The position numbers were made by a program, and so were the translations under genes. Of a DNA stretch of 64,000 bases, positions 52,836 through 61,496 are shown one piece after another. This DNA is from Coriobacteriaceae bacterium. Lineage in GTDB: Bacteria > Actinomycetota > Coriobacteriia > Coriobacteriales > Coriobacteriaceae. How positions within the stretch are numbered: position 1 is the first letter of the stretch; each line of letters begins with the position of its first letter. The DNA is taken from contig SUUG01000011.1 of the NCBI GenBank assembly GCA_015062655.1, forward strand, positions 124,001-188,000. Direction: 5' to 3'. The notes beneath the pieces were generated by a model. The model had not been told where the DNA came from. It made no database searches and saw nothing but the letters and a program-made list of their open reading frames with translations.

Positions 52836-55553
52836 ATGCCAACTATCCAAGACCCCTTCGCCCACGGCTCGCTCGGAGCGCTATCCCCCAGCTGGTGGGA
52901 GCCGGAGGACGGCGGGGCGCCCGAACCCTGGCTCTCGACGGAGGCGGCCTACGAGCGTTTCCTCGCCTGGGTCGAGGCGCGGGACATCACGCCGTGGCCC
53001 CATCAGGAGGACGCCCTCTTCTCGCTCGCAGCCGGGTCGAACGTCGTCCTCGGCACGCCCACCGGGTCGGGCAAGTCCCTCGTGGCGATCGGCATGATGT
53101 TCATGGGCATGGCGAGCGGGCGCCGCGGCTACTACACCGCGCCCATCAAGGCGCTCGTCTCAGAGAAGTTCTTCGCCCTTGTGGAGATCTTCGGCCGCGA
53201 CAACGTGGGCATGATCACCGGCGACTCCCATATCAACACCCAAGCACCCATCATCTGCTGCACCGCCGAGATCCTCGCCAACCAGGCCCTCGGCGAGGGC
53301 GAGGGGGCCGACGTGGGCGTGGTGGCGATGGACGAGTTCCACTTCTTCTCAGACCCCGACCGCGGCTGGGCCTGGCAGGTGCCGCTACTCACCCTGCCGC
53401 GCGCGCAGTTTCTGCTCATGAGCGCCACGCTGGGGGACATGACGGCGATCTCGGGCGCGCTCGCCGAGCGGACCGGCCGCGAGGTCGAGCAGATCGTCGA
53501 CGCGCCCCGCCCGGTGCCCCTCTCCTACGAGTACGTGAAGACCGCGCTCGAGGCCACGGTCGAGCTGGCGCTGCGCGAGGGCGACTCCCCCATCTACATC
53601 GTGCACTTCTCCCAGGACGCCGCCCTGGGCAGCGCGCGGTCGCTCGCGAGCTACGGCGTCGCCACCAAGGGGCAGCGCGAGGCGATCAAGGAGGCCATCA
53701 AGCACGAGCGCTTCACGACGGCCTTCGGCAAGACGCTCAAGCACCTCATCTCCGCCGGCGTGGGCCTCCATCACGCGGGCCTCCTCCCCCGCTACCGCCT
53801 GCTCGTCGAGAAGCTCGCCCAGCAGGGGCTTCTGCCGGTCATCTGCGGCACGGACACCCTGGGCGTGGGCATCAACGTGCCCATCCACACGGTGCTGCTC
53901 ACAGGGCTCACCAAGTTCGACGGCTACAAGCAGCGGCGGCTCCGCTCGCGCGAGTTCCACCAGATCGCCGGCCGCGCCGGACGCTCGGGCTTCGACACCG
54001 AGGGCGTGGTCATCGCCGAGGCGCCCGAGTACGAGATCGAGAACCACAAGGCCGAGCTCAAAGCCGCCGGCGACCCCAAGAAGATGAAGCGGCTCAAGAA
54101 GAAGCGCCCGCCCGAGGGGTTCGTGACCTGGAACGAGGGGACGTTCACCCGGCTCATCGAATCCGAGCCCGAGACGCTGAAGCCGCGTCTGCGCATCACG
54201 CACTCCATGGTCCTCGCCGAGGTCGAGCAGGGCGGCGACGCCTGGGCGCGCGTGCTCGAGCTCATCGAGCGCTCGCTGCAGACGCCGGAGCAGAAGGCCG
54301 CGCTCAAGGCCCGCGCGGCCGAGATCCTCGCCACCCTCATCGACGCCGGCGTGGTGTTGCGCGAGGTCGAGGACGGGGCGGGCGACCCCAGTGCGGGCGG
54401 GGCCGCGGCGCCTGAGGCCGAGGCCGCCCCCGAAGCGGATGCTGCCGCCGTAGCCGAGGCCGAGGCCGCTCCTGAGGACGCCGCACCTTCCCTCCTCTCC
54501 GACACGCGCCCGGCGACCTACACGCTCACCGTGGACCTCCCCGAGGACTTCGCCCTCGACCAGCCGCTCTCCCCCTTCCTGCTCGCGGCCCTCGAGCTCC
54601 TCGATCCGGAGTCGGAGACCTACGCCCTCGATCTCATCTCCTACGTGGAGTCCACGCTCGAGGATCCCAAGCAGGTGCTCCGCGCCCAGGAGCGCCGCGC
54701 CCGCGACCAGGCGATGGCCGAGATGAAAGCCGAGGGCGTGGAGTACGAGGAGCGCCTGGAGCGACTGCAGGAGGTCAGCTACCCGCGCCCGCTCGAGGAC
54801 GAGCTCGATGCCGCCTTCGCCCTCTACTGCGCGAAGGTCCCCTGGGCGAGCGACTACGAGCTCTCGCCCAAGAGCGTGCTGCGCGACATGCTGGAGACGG
54901 GCTGCGACTTCAAGAGCTACATCGCCCAGTACAAGATCGAGCGCTGCGAGGGGATCCTTTTACGATACCTCGCCGAGGCTTTCCGTGCGCTCGACCGCAC
55001 GGTTCCCGTCGCGCGCCGCACCGAGCAGCTGAACGACATCGTGGCGTGGCTCGGGCTCATCGTGCGCTCCGTCGACTCGAGCCTCGTGGACGAGTGGTCG
55101 CGCGCCGGGGAGGTCGAGGCGCCTGCCTCGCCGCTCGCCGCCGAGGCCGTCGTGCGCGACCGGCGTGGGCTCACGCTGCTCGTGCGCAACGCCCTCTTCC
55201 AGCGCGTGCGCCTGGCCGCCCGAGACCGCGCCGACGAGCTCGGGGCGCTCGACGAGGACTGGGGCATGGGCGAGCGGCGCTGGCGGCGCGTGCTCGACGC
55301 CTTCTATGAGGAGCACGAGGAGCTGCTCACCGATGCCGACGCGCGCTCGACGGCGTACTTCTCGGTCGACGAGTCCGACGAGGATGCCGAGCACATCTGG
55401 CACGTGCAGCAGGTCTTCGCCGACGTCGAGGGCGATCACGACTTCAGCATCATGGCCGACGTGGACCTCGACGCCACCCAGGACGGCGACGGGGTCGTCT
55501 TCACCCGGTACCGTGCCGGCGTGATCGAGGACCTGCTCGAAGAAGGGCGCTAG
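52836..55553 (+). CDS. Ski2-like DEAD/DEAH-box helicase with C-terminal DUF3516 domain
   Basis: This 905-residue RNA-helicase-like protein has motif I GTPTGSGKSLVA near residue 75, motif Ia APIKALVSEKF, motif II VVAMDEFHFF near 165 (DEFH), and motif III LMSATLGDM. Later motifs are GLHHAGLLPRYRLLVEKLAQ, TDTLGVGINVP and HQIAGRAGRSGFD. A Glu/Ala-rich insert lies near residues 520-555. The C-terminal ~350 residues match the actinobacterial DUF3516 layout. Role is probably RNA turnover or ribosome-associated, as for other Ski2-like proteins, but this is not established. GAGAGG fits the ATG at 52836 better than the one six bases earlier. A frame-clean single gene. Confidence 0.88.
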   Translation: MPTIQDPFAHGSLGALSPSWWEPEDGGAPEPWLSTEAAYERFLAWVEARDITPWPHQEDALFSLAAGSNVVLGTPTGSGKSLVAIGMMFMGMASGRRGYYTAPIKALVSEKFFALVEIFGRDNVGMITGDSHINTQAPIICCTAEILANQALGEGEGADVGVVAMDEFHFFSDPDRGWAWQVPLLTLPRAQFLLMSATLGDMTAISGALAERTGREVEQIVDAPRPVPLSYEYVKTALEATVELALREGDSPIYIVHFSQDAALGSARSLASYGVATKGQREAIKEAIKHERFTTAFGKTLKHLISAGVGLHHAGLLPRYRLLVEKLAQQGLLPVICGTDTLGVGINVPIHTVLLTGLTKFDGYKQRRLRSREFHQIAGRAGRSGFDTEGVVIAEAPEYEIENHKAELKAAGDPKKMKRLKKKRPPEGFVTWNEGTFTRLIESEPETLKPRLRITHSMVLAEVEQGGDAWARVLELIERSLQTPEQKAALKARAAEILATLIDAGVVLREVEDGAGDPSAGGAAAPEAEAAPEADAAAVAEAEAAPEDAAPSLLSDTRPATYTLTVDLPEDFALDQPLSPFLLAALELLDPESETYALDLISYVESTLEDPKQVLRAQERRARDQAMAEMKAEGVEYEERLERLQEVSYPRPLEDELDAAFALYCAKVPWASDYELSPKSVLRDMLETGCDFKSYIAQYKIERCEGILLRYLAEAFRALDRTVPVARRTEQLNDIVAWLGLIVRSVDSSLVDEWSRAGEVEAPASPLAAEAVVRDRRGLTLLVRNALFQRVRLAARDRADELGALDEDWGMGERRWRRVLDAFYEEHEELLTDADARSTAYFSVDESDEDAEHIWHVQQVFADVEGDHDFSIMADVDLDATQDGDGVVFTRYRAGVIEDLLEEGR

Positions 55554-55898
55554 GGGCGGGGCCGCGAGGCGCGCACGGGTCCGATTGCGGACTGGGGCGG
55601 AGCGTGCCCGCGCGCGATCACGTGACGCCCATGTGATGCCCCCAGCCAACCAGGGGCACCGTACCGCTCACTTGAGTGACCGTATTCTCACGGAATTGAG
55701 GGGCGCACGGCTGTTTTTCGTGAGAAAACGGTCGCTGAGCGAGGGCGCTTGGGAGACGACGGGGGCGGCCGGCTGTTTTTCGTGAGGAAACGGTCATCGA
55801 ATGGCGCGAAGGGGCCGTGCCGCGGTCGTCAGATGGGGCGTGGCGCAGCCGCCGGACGCGGCCGCCGCGGTCGCGCCAGCAGCCGACATCCGCACCGC
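55554..55898. other. 345-bp spacer with family A repeat copies
   Basis: The spacer between the helicase and the ABC-F gene holds one full palindromic repeat (55678-55733) and a half copy of its right arm near 55773-55793. I see no gene. Confidence 0.6.
55678..55733. repeat. Dispersed palindromic repeat, family A copy 2 with trailing half copy
   Basis: GACCGTATTCTCACG (55678-55692) pairs with CGTGAGAAAACGGTC (55719-55733). A following stretch (about 55745-55763, GGGCGCTTGGGAGACGACGGG) is shared with the copy at 57.8 kb. The right arm CTGTTTTTCGTGAGGAAACGGTC recurs at 55773-55795. Confidence 0.88.
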
Positions 55899-57377
55899 TC
55901 AGAGCCGCACGCGGACGGCGCCGCCCTCGATCTCCCAACGGATGCATGTCGTGGCGGCCAGAAAACGCGCATCGTGGCTCACGAGCACGAGCGCGCCGGG
56001 AAAGGCGGCGAGTGCCCGCTCGAGGGCCTCCACAGAATGCAGGTCCAGATGGTTCGTCGGCTCGTCCATGATGATGAGGGCCGGACCGTCAAGCATCCCG
56101 GTGGCAATCATGAGCTTGCGAAGCTCCCCGGGGCTCGCCTCGGCACCGGCCCGGATCCGATCGGGGTCCGAGTTCAGCTGCGCGACCGTTGAAAGCACCT
56201 GCCCGCGCTCCTCGTCCGTGAGCGCCCGCACCCGCGCGAGCACGCGCTCGCGCGAGGCCGCGTCAAGCTCCTGGGGCAGGTCGATCACCGGCAGCGCGGG
56301 ATCGAGGCCGCGGCGCAGGGCGCGCAGGAGCGTGGACTTCCCCGCCCCGTTGGGTCCCGTGAGCGCCACATGGTCGGTGTTCCCCACGAAAAGCTCCGGG
56401 TGCGCGAGCACGCCCTCGCCGCAAGGGATCTCCCCCTCCGCGAGATGCGCCACCACCGGACGCCGCGCCGGGCGCGCGGTGAGCCAGAGATCGCCGTCGT
56501 AGCGCTTTGAGACCCGTGCGGCGGCCAAGCGCTCCTCTGCGGCCGTCACCCGGGCGCCCATCTGCGCCGAGAGCCTGCCGCGTGCGCCGTCCTGCCCCGT
56601 GTAGATCGCGAGGTTGATCCGTGCGATCGCACTGTGATCCGCCGGATCGATCCGGCGCTTCGAGCGACGGGCGTCGGCGCGCGCCGCCTCGTGGGCGCGG
56701 CGGTCCTGCTCGGCGGAAAGGCGCGCGAGCTCGGACTTCGCCCGACTGCGCTCGGCAGCGGCCGCGGCCCGCTCGCCGGCAGCCGCGTCACTTGCCCGCG
56801 TGTAGCCGCCCGAGCGCACGCGGACGCACCCGTCCTCAAACGAGACGCAGCGCCGGACGAGCGCATCGAGCAGGTCGCGGTCGTGTGAGATCAGGATGCC
56901 GATGCCGCCAAACGATTTGAGAGCGCTCAGAAGCTCGGCACGCGTGCGGGTGTCGAGATGGTTCGTCGGCTCATCGAGGACGAGCACGTCCGGGCGCGTC
57001 CAGAGTGCGCAAACCACCTGCAGCTTCTTCTGCTCCCCGCTCGACAGCTCGCCATAGCGCCAGGCCATGTCGTCCCCGATGCCGAGCGCGCCCTTGAGCG
57101 CGCGGGCCTCGCGGTCCCAGGCGATGGCGAAGTCGGGAAGGGAGGGCGGCGGATTCTCGGTTCCCTGCTCGCAGAGGGCGCAGACGAGCCCTTGGGTCAC
57201 CGAGCCTACGTCAGGCGCGATCTCGCCTGCGACGATGCGCGCGAGCGTGGTCTTGCCGCACCCGTTGTCACCGAGCACACCGGTCCAGCCGTCCGGGAAC
57301 GTGAGGGTCAGGTCGTTGAGTATGGGATCGGTCGCCCCGGGATAGGTGTAGGCGACGTCTGACAGCATGAGCTGCAT
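55899..57377 (-). CDS. ABC-F family ATPase (antibiotic-resistance/translation-factor type)
   Basis: This 492-residue soluble protein has two ATPase modules. Walker A is GDNGCGKTTLAR near residue 37 and GPNGAGKSTLLR near 345. The signatures are LSSGEQKKLQVV and ASPGELRKLMIA (a degenerate second). Walker B segments are VLVLDEPTNHLD and LIIMDEPTNHLDL. Between them is an Ala/Arg/Glu-rich linker (about 200-270), which in this class reaches the ribosome. There is no membrane domain. Class fits ribosome-protection or translation factors; a resistance spectrum cannot be predicted. GAGGAGG precedes the ATG. Family A repeats lie in direct orientation on both sides, which suggests possible mobility. Confidence 0.85.
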   Translation of the reverse strand: MQLMLSDVAYTYPGATDPILNDLTLTFPDGWTGVLGDNGCGKTTLARIVAGEIAPDVGSVTQGLVCALCEQGTENPPPSLPDFAIAWDREARALKGALGIGDDMAWRYGELSSGEQKKLQVVCALWTRPDVLVLDEPTNHLDTRTRAELLSALKSFGGIGILISHDRDLLDALVRRCVSFEDGCVRVRSGGYTRASDAAAGERAAAAAERSRAKSELARLSAEQDRRAHEAARADARRSKRRIDPADHSAIARINLAIYTGQDGARGRLSAQMGARVTAAEERLAAARVSKRYDGDLWLTARPARRPVVAHLAEGEIPCGEGVLAHPELFVGNTDHVALTGPNGAGKSTLLRALRRGLDPALPVIDLPQELDAASRERVLARVRALTDEERGQVLSTVAQLNSDPDRIRAGAEASPGELRKLMIATGMLDGPALIIMDEPTNHLDLHSVEALERALAAFPGALVLVSHDARFLAATTCIRWEIEGGAVRVRL

Positions 57378-57762
57378 GCGCGAACCTCCTCGTGATCAGG
57401 GCGTCGGGAATCGACGCCCGTGTGCAGCGGGCCGGGCGATGCCTGGCCACGCGGATGATCGGATTGAGGGGTTAGAGACGCATGTGCTCGCATTCCTTCC
57501 GGACGGCGGGACGCCCTCGCATCGGCTCCTGGCGACGGGAGCGGGCGTGACAACAGTATAGGTGAGGCGCTGGGAAACGCAAGGAGGAGACGGGTGGAGA
57601 GCGCGTGGGTGCCGGTCAGGAGACGAGGCCGGACGTGTGACGGTGCCGGGCGCGGGCGCATAGCGGGACCGGGCGCGTGAGGTGCCGGGCGGAAGTGCGG
57701 GCTGCGGTGGGCGTCGAGGATGTCGTCTGAACCGGACGGCCGATGCCGGAAGCCAGCGCCCC

Positions 57763-57834
57763 CGTTCAATGACCGTTTTCTCACGGAATCGAGGGGCGCG
57801 CAGCTGTTTTTCGTGAGGAAACGGTCGATGAACG
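57763..57834. repeat. Dispersed palindromic repeat, family A copy 3
   Basis: CGTTCAATGACCGTTTTCTCACG (57763-57785) and CGTGAGGAAACGGTCGATGAACG (57812-57834) pair at 20 of 23 positions. The loop GAATCGAGGGGCGCGCAGCTG resembles that of copy 2, and the right flank AGCGCTTGGGGGACGACGGG is also shared. Confidence 0.9.
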
Positions 57835-57883
57835 GGAGCGCTTGGGGGACGACGGGCGTGGCCGCGCCGAGCCCGACCGCCAT

Positions 57884-57915
57884 GAAAAAGGACCCCGACG
57901 CCGTGCGCCGGGGCC
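57884..57915 (-). terminator. Terminator after the MarR-like/RGG protein gene
   Basis: On the minus strand a GC-rich hairpin (GGCCCCGGCG...CGTCGGGGTCC) is followed by TTTTTC about 40-70 bases after the stop. Confidence 0.7.
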
Positions 57916-57951
57916 CGAAGCCGTCAAGAGGCAGCGTATGCGAGCAAACCC

Positions 57952-58986
57952 TTAGTAGCGGTTGCGCCCGCCACCGAAGCCGCCGCGGTTGCCACCGCGG
58001 TCACCGTAGCCGCCGCGCGAGCCGCGGTCGTCACGGCCGCCGCCGAAGCCGCCACGGCCCCCGCGGTCGCCGCCGAAGCCGCCGCGGTTGCCACCGCGAT
58101 CGCGGTCCCCGTAGCCGCCGCGCCCGCCGCGGTCCCCGCCGAAGCCGCCGCGCCCGCCGCGGTCCCCGCCGAAGCCGCCACGGCCCCCGCGGTCGCCGCC
58201 GCGTCCGCCGAAGCCGCCGCGGTCGGAGTGCCCGCCGCGAGAGCCGCCGAAGCCCATGCGCGGGGCGCCGAACTTGCCGTGGCTGCGATCGTTGTCCCGC
58301 CGGTCGCCAACGCGTCTACCGCGACCGCCGCGGTCGTCACGGCCGCCGCGCTCGTCATCGAGGCCCATGGCCACGAGCGGATCGATGACCTTGTCGAGCT
58401 GCGCGAACAGCGCCTCGATCTCCTCGTTGGCAAGACCGGGCACGAGCGGCTCGTCCTTCTTGACGATGTCGCTCACGTGGTCGAGGGCGTCCTCGCTCGC
58501 GAAGACGACGACCTTGCGCATGTCGTTCTCCTCGTTCTCGATGCGGCCCACGAGGTCGGCCTTCTCGGCGTCGGCCAGAAGGGCGTCGAGCTCGCGCAGG
58601 CGCACACCCAGAAGGTCGGACATCTCCTTCTGCTCCATCTTGGGCTTGAGCTCAAGCAGCTTGATGGCGCGGATGAGCTCGTTCACCTTGCTCGCCTGGT
58701 CCTCGGCGGCGCGCTCGAGGGCGACGCGGCGGCGGAACAGGAGGTTCTCGGTGCGCTTGGTTTTGTTGATGAGATCTTCGTTCAGGTTCTTCTGGGGAAC
58801 CTCGGCCTCCTCCTCATCGGAATCAGCCTCGGCGTCGACGGCCTCCACGGCCTCGCCGCCCTCGGTCTCCTCGGCCACCGGGGCCTCGGACTCGGGCTCC
58901 GCCTCGGCCACCTCGGCCACCGGCGAGGTCTCCACCTCCGCGGCCTCGTTCTCGGACACGTTCACGTTCTCGATATCCTCGGACAT
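57952..58986 (-). CDS. MarR-like winged-helix protein with acidic N-terminus and RGG-repeat C-terminus
   Basis: This 344-residue protein has three parts. Residues 1-65 are very acidic (Glu/Ala/Asp) and probably disordered. Residues 66-200 resemble a MarR winged helix: IRAIKLLELKPKMEQKEMSD (helices), LLGVRLRELDALLADAEKAD (recognition region), GRIENEENDMRKVVVFASED (wing), then a dimer helix. Residues 210-344 are a tail of R-G-G, F-G-G and D-R-G-G repeats, over 25 RGG/RG units. RGG tails bind RNA and promote phase separation in eukaryotes, and DEAD-box proteins of bacteria sometimes carry short ones. AAGGAGG precedes the ATG, 6 bases away. This domain combination is unusual, and the ligand is unknown. 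Confidence 0.8.
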   Translation of the reverse strand: MSEDIENVNVSENEAAEVETSPVAEVAEAEPESEAPVAEETEGGEAVEAVDAEADSDEEEAEVPQKNLNEDLINKTKRTENLLFRRRVALERAAEDQASKVNELIRAIKLLELKPKMEQKEMSDLLGVRLRELDALLADAEKADLVGRIENEENDMRKVVVFASEDALDHVSDIVKKDEPLVPGLANEEIEALFAQLDKVIDPLVAMGLDDERGGRDDRGGRGRRVGDRRDNDRSHGKFGAPRMGFGGSRGGHSDRGGFGGRGGDRGGRGGFGGDRGGRGGFGGDRGGRGGYGDRDRGGNRGGFGGDRGGRGGFGGGRDDRGSRGGYGDRGGNRGGFGGGRNRY

Positions 58987-59201
58987 GTCGTCCTCCTTCT
59001 GTGCCGGGCACGGCACCTTCACCGGCGCTTCCGCGCCTCATCACCGGGAATTTCCTACTGTGATCATCCATGTCATTCGTATCGACCCCTCCCGGGGCCT
59101 CCCGGCCGGCTGATAACTGTATCTCCCCCGGCACCCCTTCCATACCGACTATTTCCAGTCCGGGGAAATTCACGGCGCCCACACAACCGCGATTCCCAGA
59201 A

Positions 59202-59270
59202 GTTCAACGATAGTTCAATTGCGGGCGTGATAGCATCTCTTCATCTTGAACTTTGAACAACATGTTGAAC
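59202..59270 (+). promoter_or_regulatory. Array of GTTCAA/TTGAAC half-sites before the HTH-aminotransferase gene
   Basis: GTTCAA occurs at 59202-59207 and 59213-59218 (11 bp apart). TTGAAC occurs at 59246-59251, 59253-59258 and 59265-59270. CAACATGTTG (59258-59267) is a perfect palindrome between the last two. The array ends just before the ribosome site, suggesting autoregulation by the HTH domain of the fusion protein. Confidence 0.65.
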
Positions 59271-59284
59271 TTAAGGAGGTCAGC

Positions 59285-60814
59285 ATGGGTCTCAACAGCT
59301 TCGCGAAGAGACTGCGCAACGTCATGGACGACCGGGGCTTCAAGCAGGTCGACCTTGTGAACGCTGCCGCCGCGCAGGGCAAAAAACTCGGGAAGAGCCA
59401 GCTCAGCCAGTATGTGAGCGGAAAGACGCTCCCGCGGGAGGATGCGATGGAGACGCTGTCGTCGCTGCTCGGCGTGAGCGCCTCCTGGCTCGCCGAGGGC
59501 GACGCGCCCGCCGCCGGCACCGCCTCGCCCGCGACCCCGGCCGCGCCCGCGCCCAAACCCGCACCGTCCGGCAACCCCGTCCCGAAAAGCCCCCACATGC
59601 GCCAGTTCAAGAAATCGTCCAAGCTCGACAACGTCCTCTACGATGTCCGCGGCCCGGTGGTGGACGAGGCCGCCCGCATGGAATCCGAGGGCGTGCGCGT
59701 CCTCAAGCTCAACATCGGCAACCCCGCGCCCTTCGGGTTCCGCACGCCCGACGAGGTCGTCCAGGACATGCGCCAGCAGCTCCCGGATTGCGAGGGGTAC
59801 TCCGATTCGCGCGGCCTCTTCTCGGCCCGCAAGGCCATCATGCAGTACGCCCAGCTCAACCACCTGCCCAACGTCGGACTCGACGACATCTACACCGGCA
59901 ACGGCGTCTCCGAGCTCATCAACCTGTGCATGCAGGCCATCATCGAGACCGGCGACGAGATCTTGATCCCGAGCCCCGACTACCCGCTGTGGACGGCCTG
60001 CGCCACGCTCGCCGGCGGCGTGCCCGTGCACTACCTCTGCGACGAGGAGGCCGAGTGGAACCCCGATATCGACGACATCCGCAAGAAGATCACGCCGCGC
60101 ACCAAGGCCATCGTCATCATCAACCCCAACAACCCCACGGGCGCCGTCTACTCGCGTGAGATCCTCGAGGAGATCGTCGAGATCGCCCGCCAGCACCAGC
60201 TCATGATCCTCTCCGACGAGATCTACGACCGCCTCATCATGGACGGCTACACGCACACGCCCATCGCGAGCCTCGCCCCCGACCTGTTCTGCATCACGTT
60301 CTCCGGCCTCTCGAAAAGCCATATGATCGCCGGCTACCGCATCGGGTGGATGATCATGTCGGGCAACAAGCGCTGCGCGCGCGACCTCATCGAGGGCATC
60401 AACATGCTCTCCAACATGCGCCTGTGCTCCAACGTCCCGGCGCAGTCGATCGTGCAGACCGCGCTCGGCGGCCATCAGAGCGTGAACGGCTACCTCGTGC
60501 CGGGAGGGCGCGTCTTCGACCAGCGCGAACTCGTCTACGAGGCGCTGAACCAGATCCCGGGCATCACCGCCGTGAAGCCCAAGGCGGCGTTCTACATCTT
60601 CCCGAAAATCGATGTGAAGAAGTTCAACATCACCGACGACGAGCAGTTCGCCCTCGACCTGCTCCACGACAAGCACGTGCTGCTCGTGCCCGGCAAGGGC
60701 TTCAACTGGCACAAGCCCGACCACTTCCGCGTGGTCTACCTGCCCCGGCGCCGCGTGCTGACCGAGTGCATGGAGGACATCGCCGACTTCCTGTCCACCT
60801 ACCGCCAGGCCTGA
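59285..60814 (+). CDS. HTH-domain/aminotransferase fusion (AlaA-type class I aminotransferase)
   Basis: Of 509 residues, 1-75 form an HTH (XRE-like) domain: FAKRLRNVMDDRGFKQVDLV, then KLGKSQLSQYVSGKTLPRED, METLSSLLGVSASWLAEGD. A Pro/Ala linker (75-100) follows, then a PLP aminotransferase of the AlaA/AspB type: LNIGNPAPFGFRTPDEV, YTGNGVSELINL, IPSPDYPLWTACATLAGG, IINPNNPTGAVYS, and the Schiff-base lysine in FSGLSKSHMIAGYRIGW. AlaA makes alanine from pyruvate with glutamate. AAGGAGG is five bases upstream. The HTH suggests a regulator that senses PLP-enzyme state, or autoregulation. A GTTCAA-type array lies in the promoter. Confidence 0.9.
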   Translation: MGLNSFAKRLRNVMDDRGFKQVDLVNAAAAQGKKLGKSQLSQYVSGKTLPREDAMETLSSLLGVSASWLAEGDAPAAGTASPATPAAPAPKPAPSGNPVPKSPHMRQFKKSSKLDNVLYDVRGPVVDEAARMESEGVRVLKLNIGNPAPFGFRTPDEVVQDMRQQLPDCEGYSDSRGLFSARKAIMQYAQLNHLPNVGLDDIYTGNGVSELINLCMQAIIETGDEILIPSPDYPLWTACATLAGGVPVHYLCDEEAEWNPDIDDIRKKITPRTKAIVIINPNNPTGAVYSREILEEIVEIARQHQLMILSDEIYDRLIMDGYTHTPIASLAPDLFCITFSGLSKSHMIAGYRIGWMIMSGNKRCARDLIEGINMLSNMRLCSNVPAQSIVQTALGGHQSVNGYLVPGGRVFDQRELVYEALNQIPGITAVKPKAAFYIFPKIDVKKFNITDDEQFALDLLHDKHVLLVPGKGFNWHKPDHFRVVYLPRRRVLTECMEDIADFLSTYRQA

Positions 60815-60840
60815 GGGCGGCGGCGAGACGCCCCGCATGA

Positions 60841-60873
60841 GACGGGCCCCGGCACCCATCGCCGGGGCCCGTC
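60841..60873. terminator. GC-rich hairpin between convergent aminotransferase and Rrf2 genes
   Basis: GACGGGCCCCGGC and GCCGGGGCCCGTC form a 13-bp perfect stem with a 7-nt loop. No T-run follows on either side, so it may end transcription through RNA structure and not a classical U-tract. Confidence 0.65.
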
Positions 60874-60919
60874 GCGTTGCCGGGATGGGAGACCCGTGGC
60901 CGCCGAGGCGCCCGAGCCG

Positions 60920-61348
60920 CTAGATCACGTAGTCGTAGCCGCGCGGGCTCGCCACGAGGTCGGCGATCGTGATGCCGTCGAGATAGCCGCTGATCATGCG
61001 ATCGAGCTCCCGCCACATCTCGATGGTGGGGCACTCCGCCGCGCGACTGCAGCCGTCGCCGTCGCCCTCCAGGCACGACACCGGGGCGAGCGTCCCCTCG
61101 GTGAGGCGCAGCACCTGACCCACGGTGAACTGATCGGGCGACTTCGTGAGGCAGTACCCCCCGCCCTTGCCGCGCATGCCCGACAGCAGGCCGTTGCGCA
61201 CGAGCGTGGAGAGGATGTTCTCGAGGTACTTCTCCGAGACGTCTTGGCGGCGCGCGATCTCCTTCAGGGGGATGCGGCCGGAGGCCTGATGCTCCGCGAG
61301 ATCGATCATGACGCGCAGCGCGTAGCGCCCTTTGGTGGAGACCAGCAT
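60920..61348 (-). CDS. Rrf2-family transcriptional regulator
   Basis: This 142-residue regulator has an N-terminal winged helix (MLVSTKGRYALRVMIDLAEHQ, KEIARRQDVSEKYLENILSTL, MRGKGGGYCLTKSP). A late segment CLEGDGDGCSRAAECPT has three cysteines spaced 7 and 5 apart, close to the IscR/NsrR-type iron-sulfur ligand pattern (IscR is 5 and 5). It may bind a 2Fe-2S or similar cluster. It is divergent from cysK, and proteins of this family (CymR, IscR) control cysteine or iron-sulfur genes. GGAGGGG is five bases before the ATG. Confidence 0.88.
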   Translation of the reverse strand: MLVSTKGRYALRVMIDLAEHQASGRIPLKEIARRQDVSEKYLENILSTLVRNGLLSGMRGKGGGYCLTKSPDQFTVGQVLRLTEGTLAPVSCLEGDGDGCSRAAECPTIEMWRELDRMISGYLDGITIADLVASPRGYDYVI

Positions 61349-61496
61349 GGCCCCTCCTTCCGTTTGATTTTCCAATATCCTATCAGAGTTCAGGGTTATT
61401 TACCCCGAAAGCCGGGCGGCGATGCGCGCTGCCGCTCGCCTGCACAAGGCGGCCGCCCAGGCCGCTTCTCCGTTCCGACACATTTCTAAAATCATA

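Larger units (their letters stand above)
57378..57951. other. 574-bp spacer with a family A repeat and a terminator
   Basis: GC-rich DNA between the ABC-F and RGG-protein genes holds the repeat at 57763-57834 and the terminator at 57884-57915. The Arg/Gly- and Ser-rich short frames here are composition artefacts. Confidence 0.6.

Noticed and set aside
57720-58388. Plus-strand Arg/Gly/Ser-rich frame over the RGG region
   Set aside because: It is the complement of the RGG-repeat codons, so its repeats only mirror the real gene.
59204-60859. 551-codon minus-strand frame opposite the HTH-aminotransferase
   Set aside because: Antisense frame with Asp/His/Val/Leu-rich filler and no start signal; the plus-strand gene has strong evidence.
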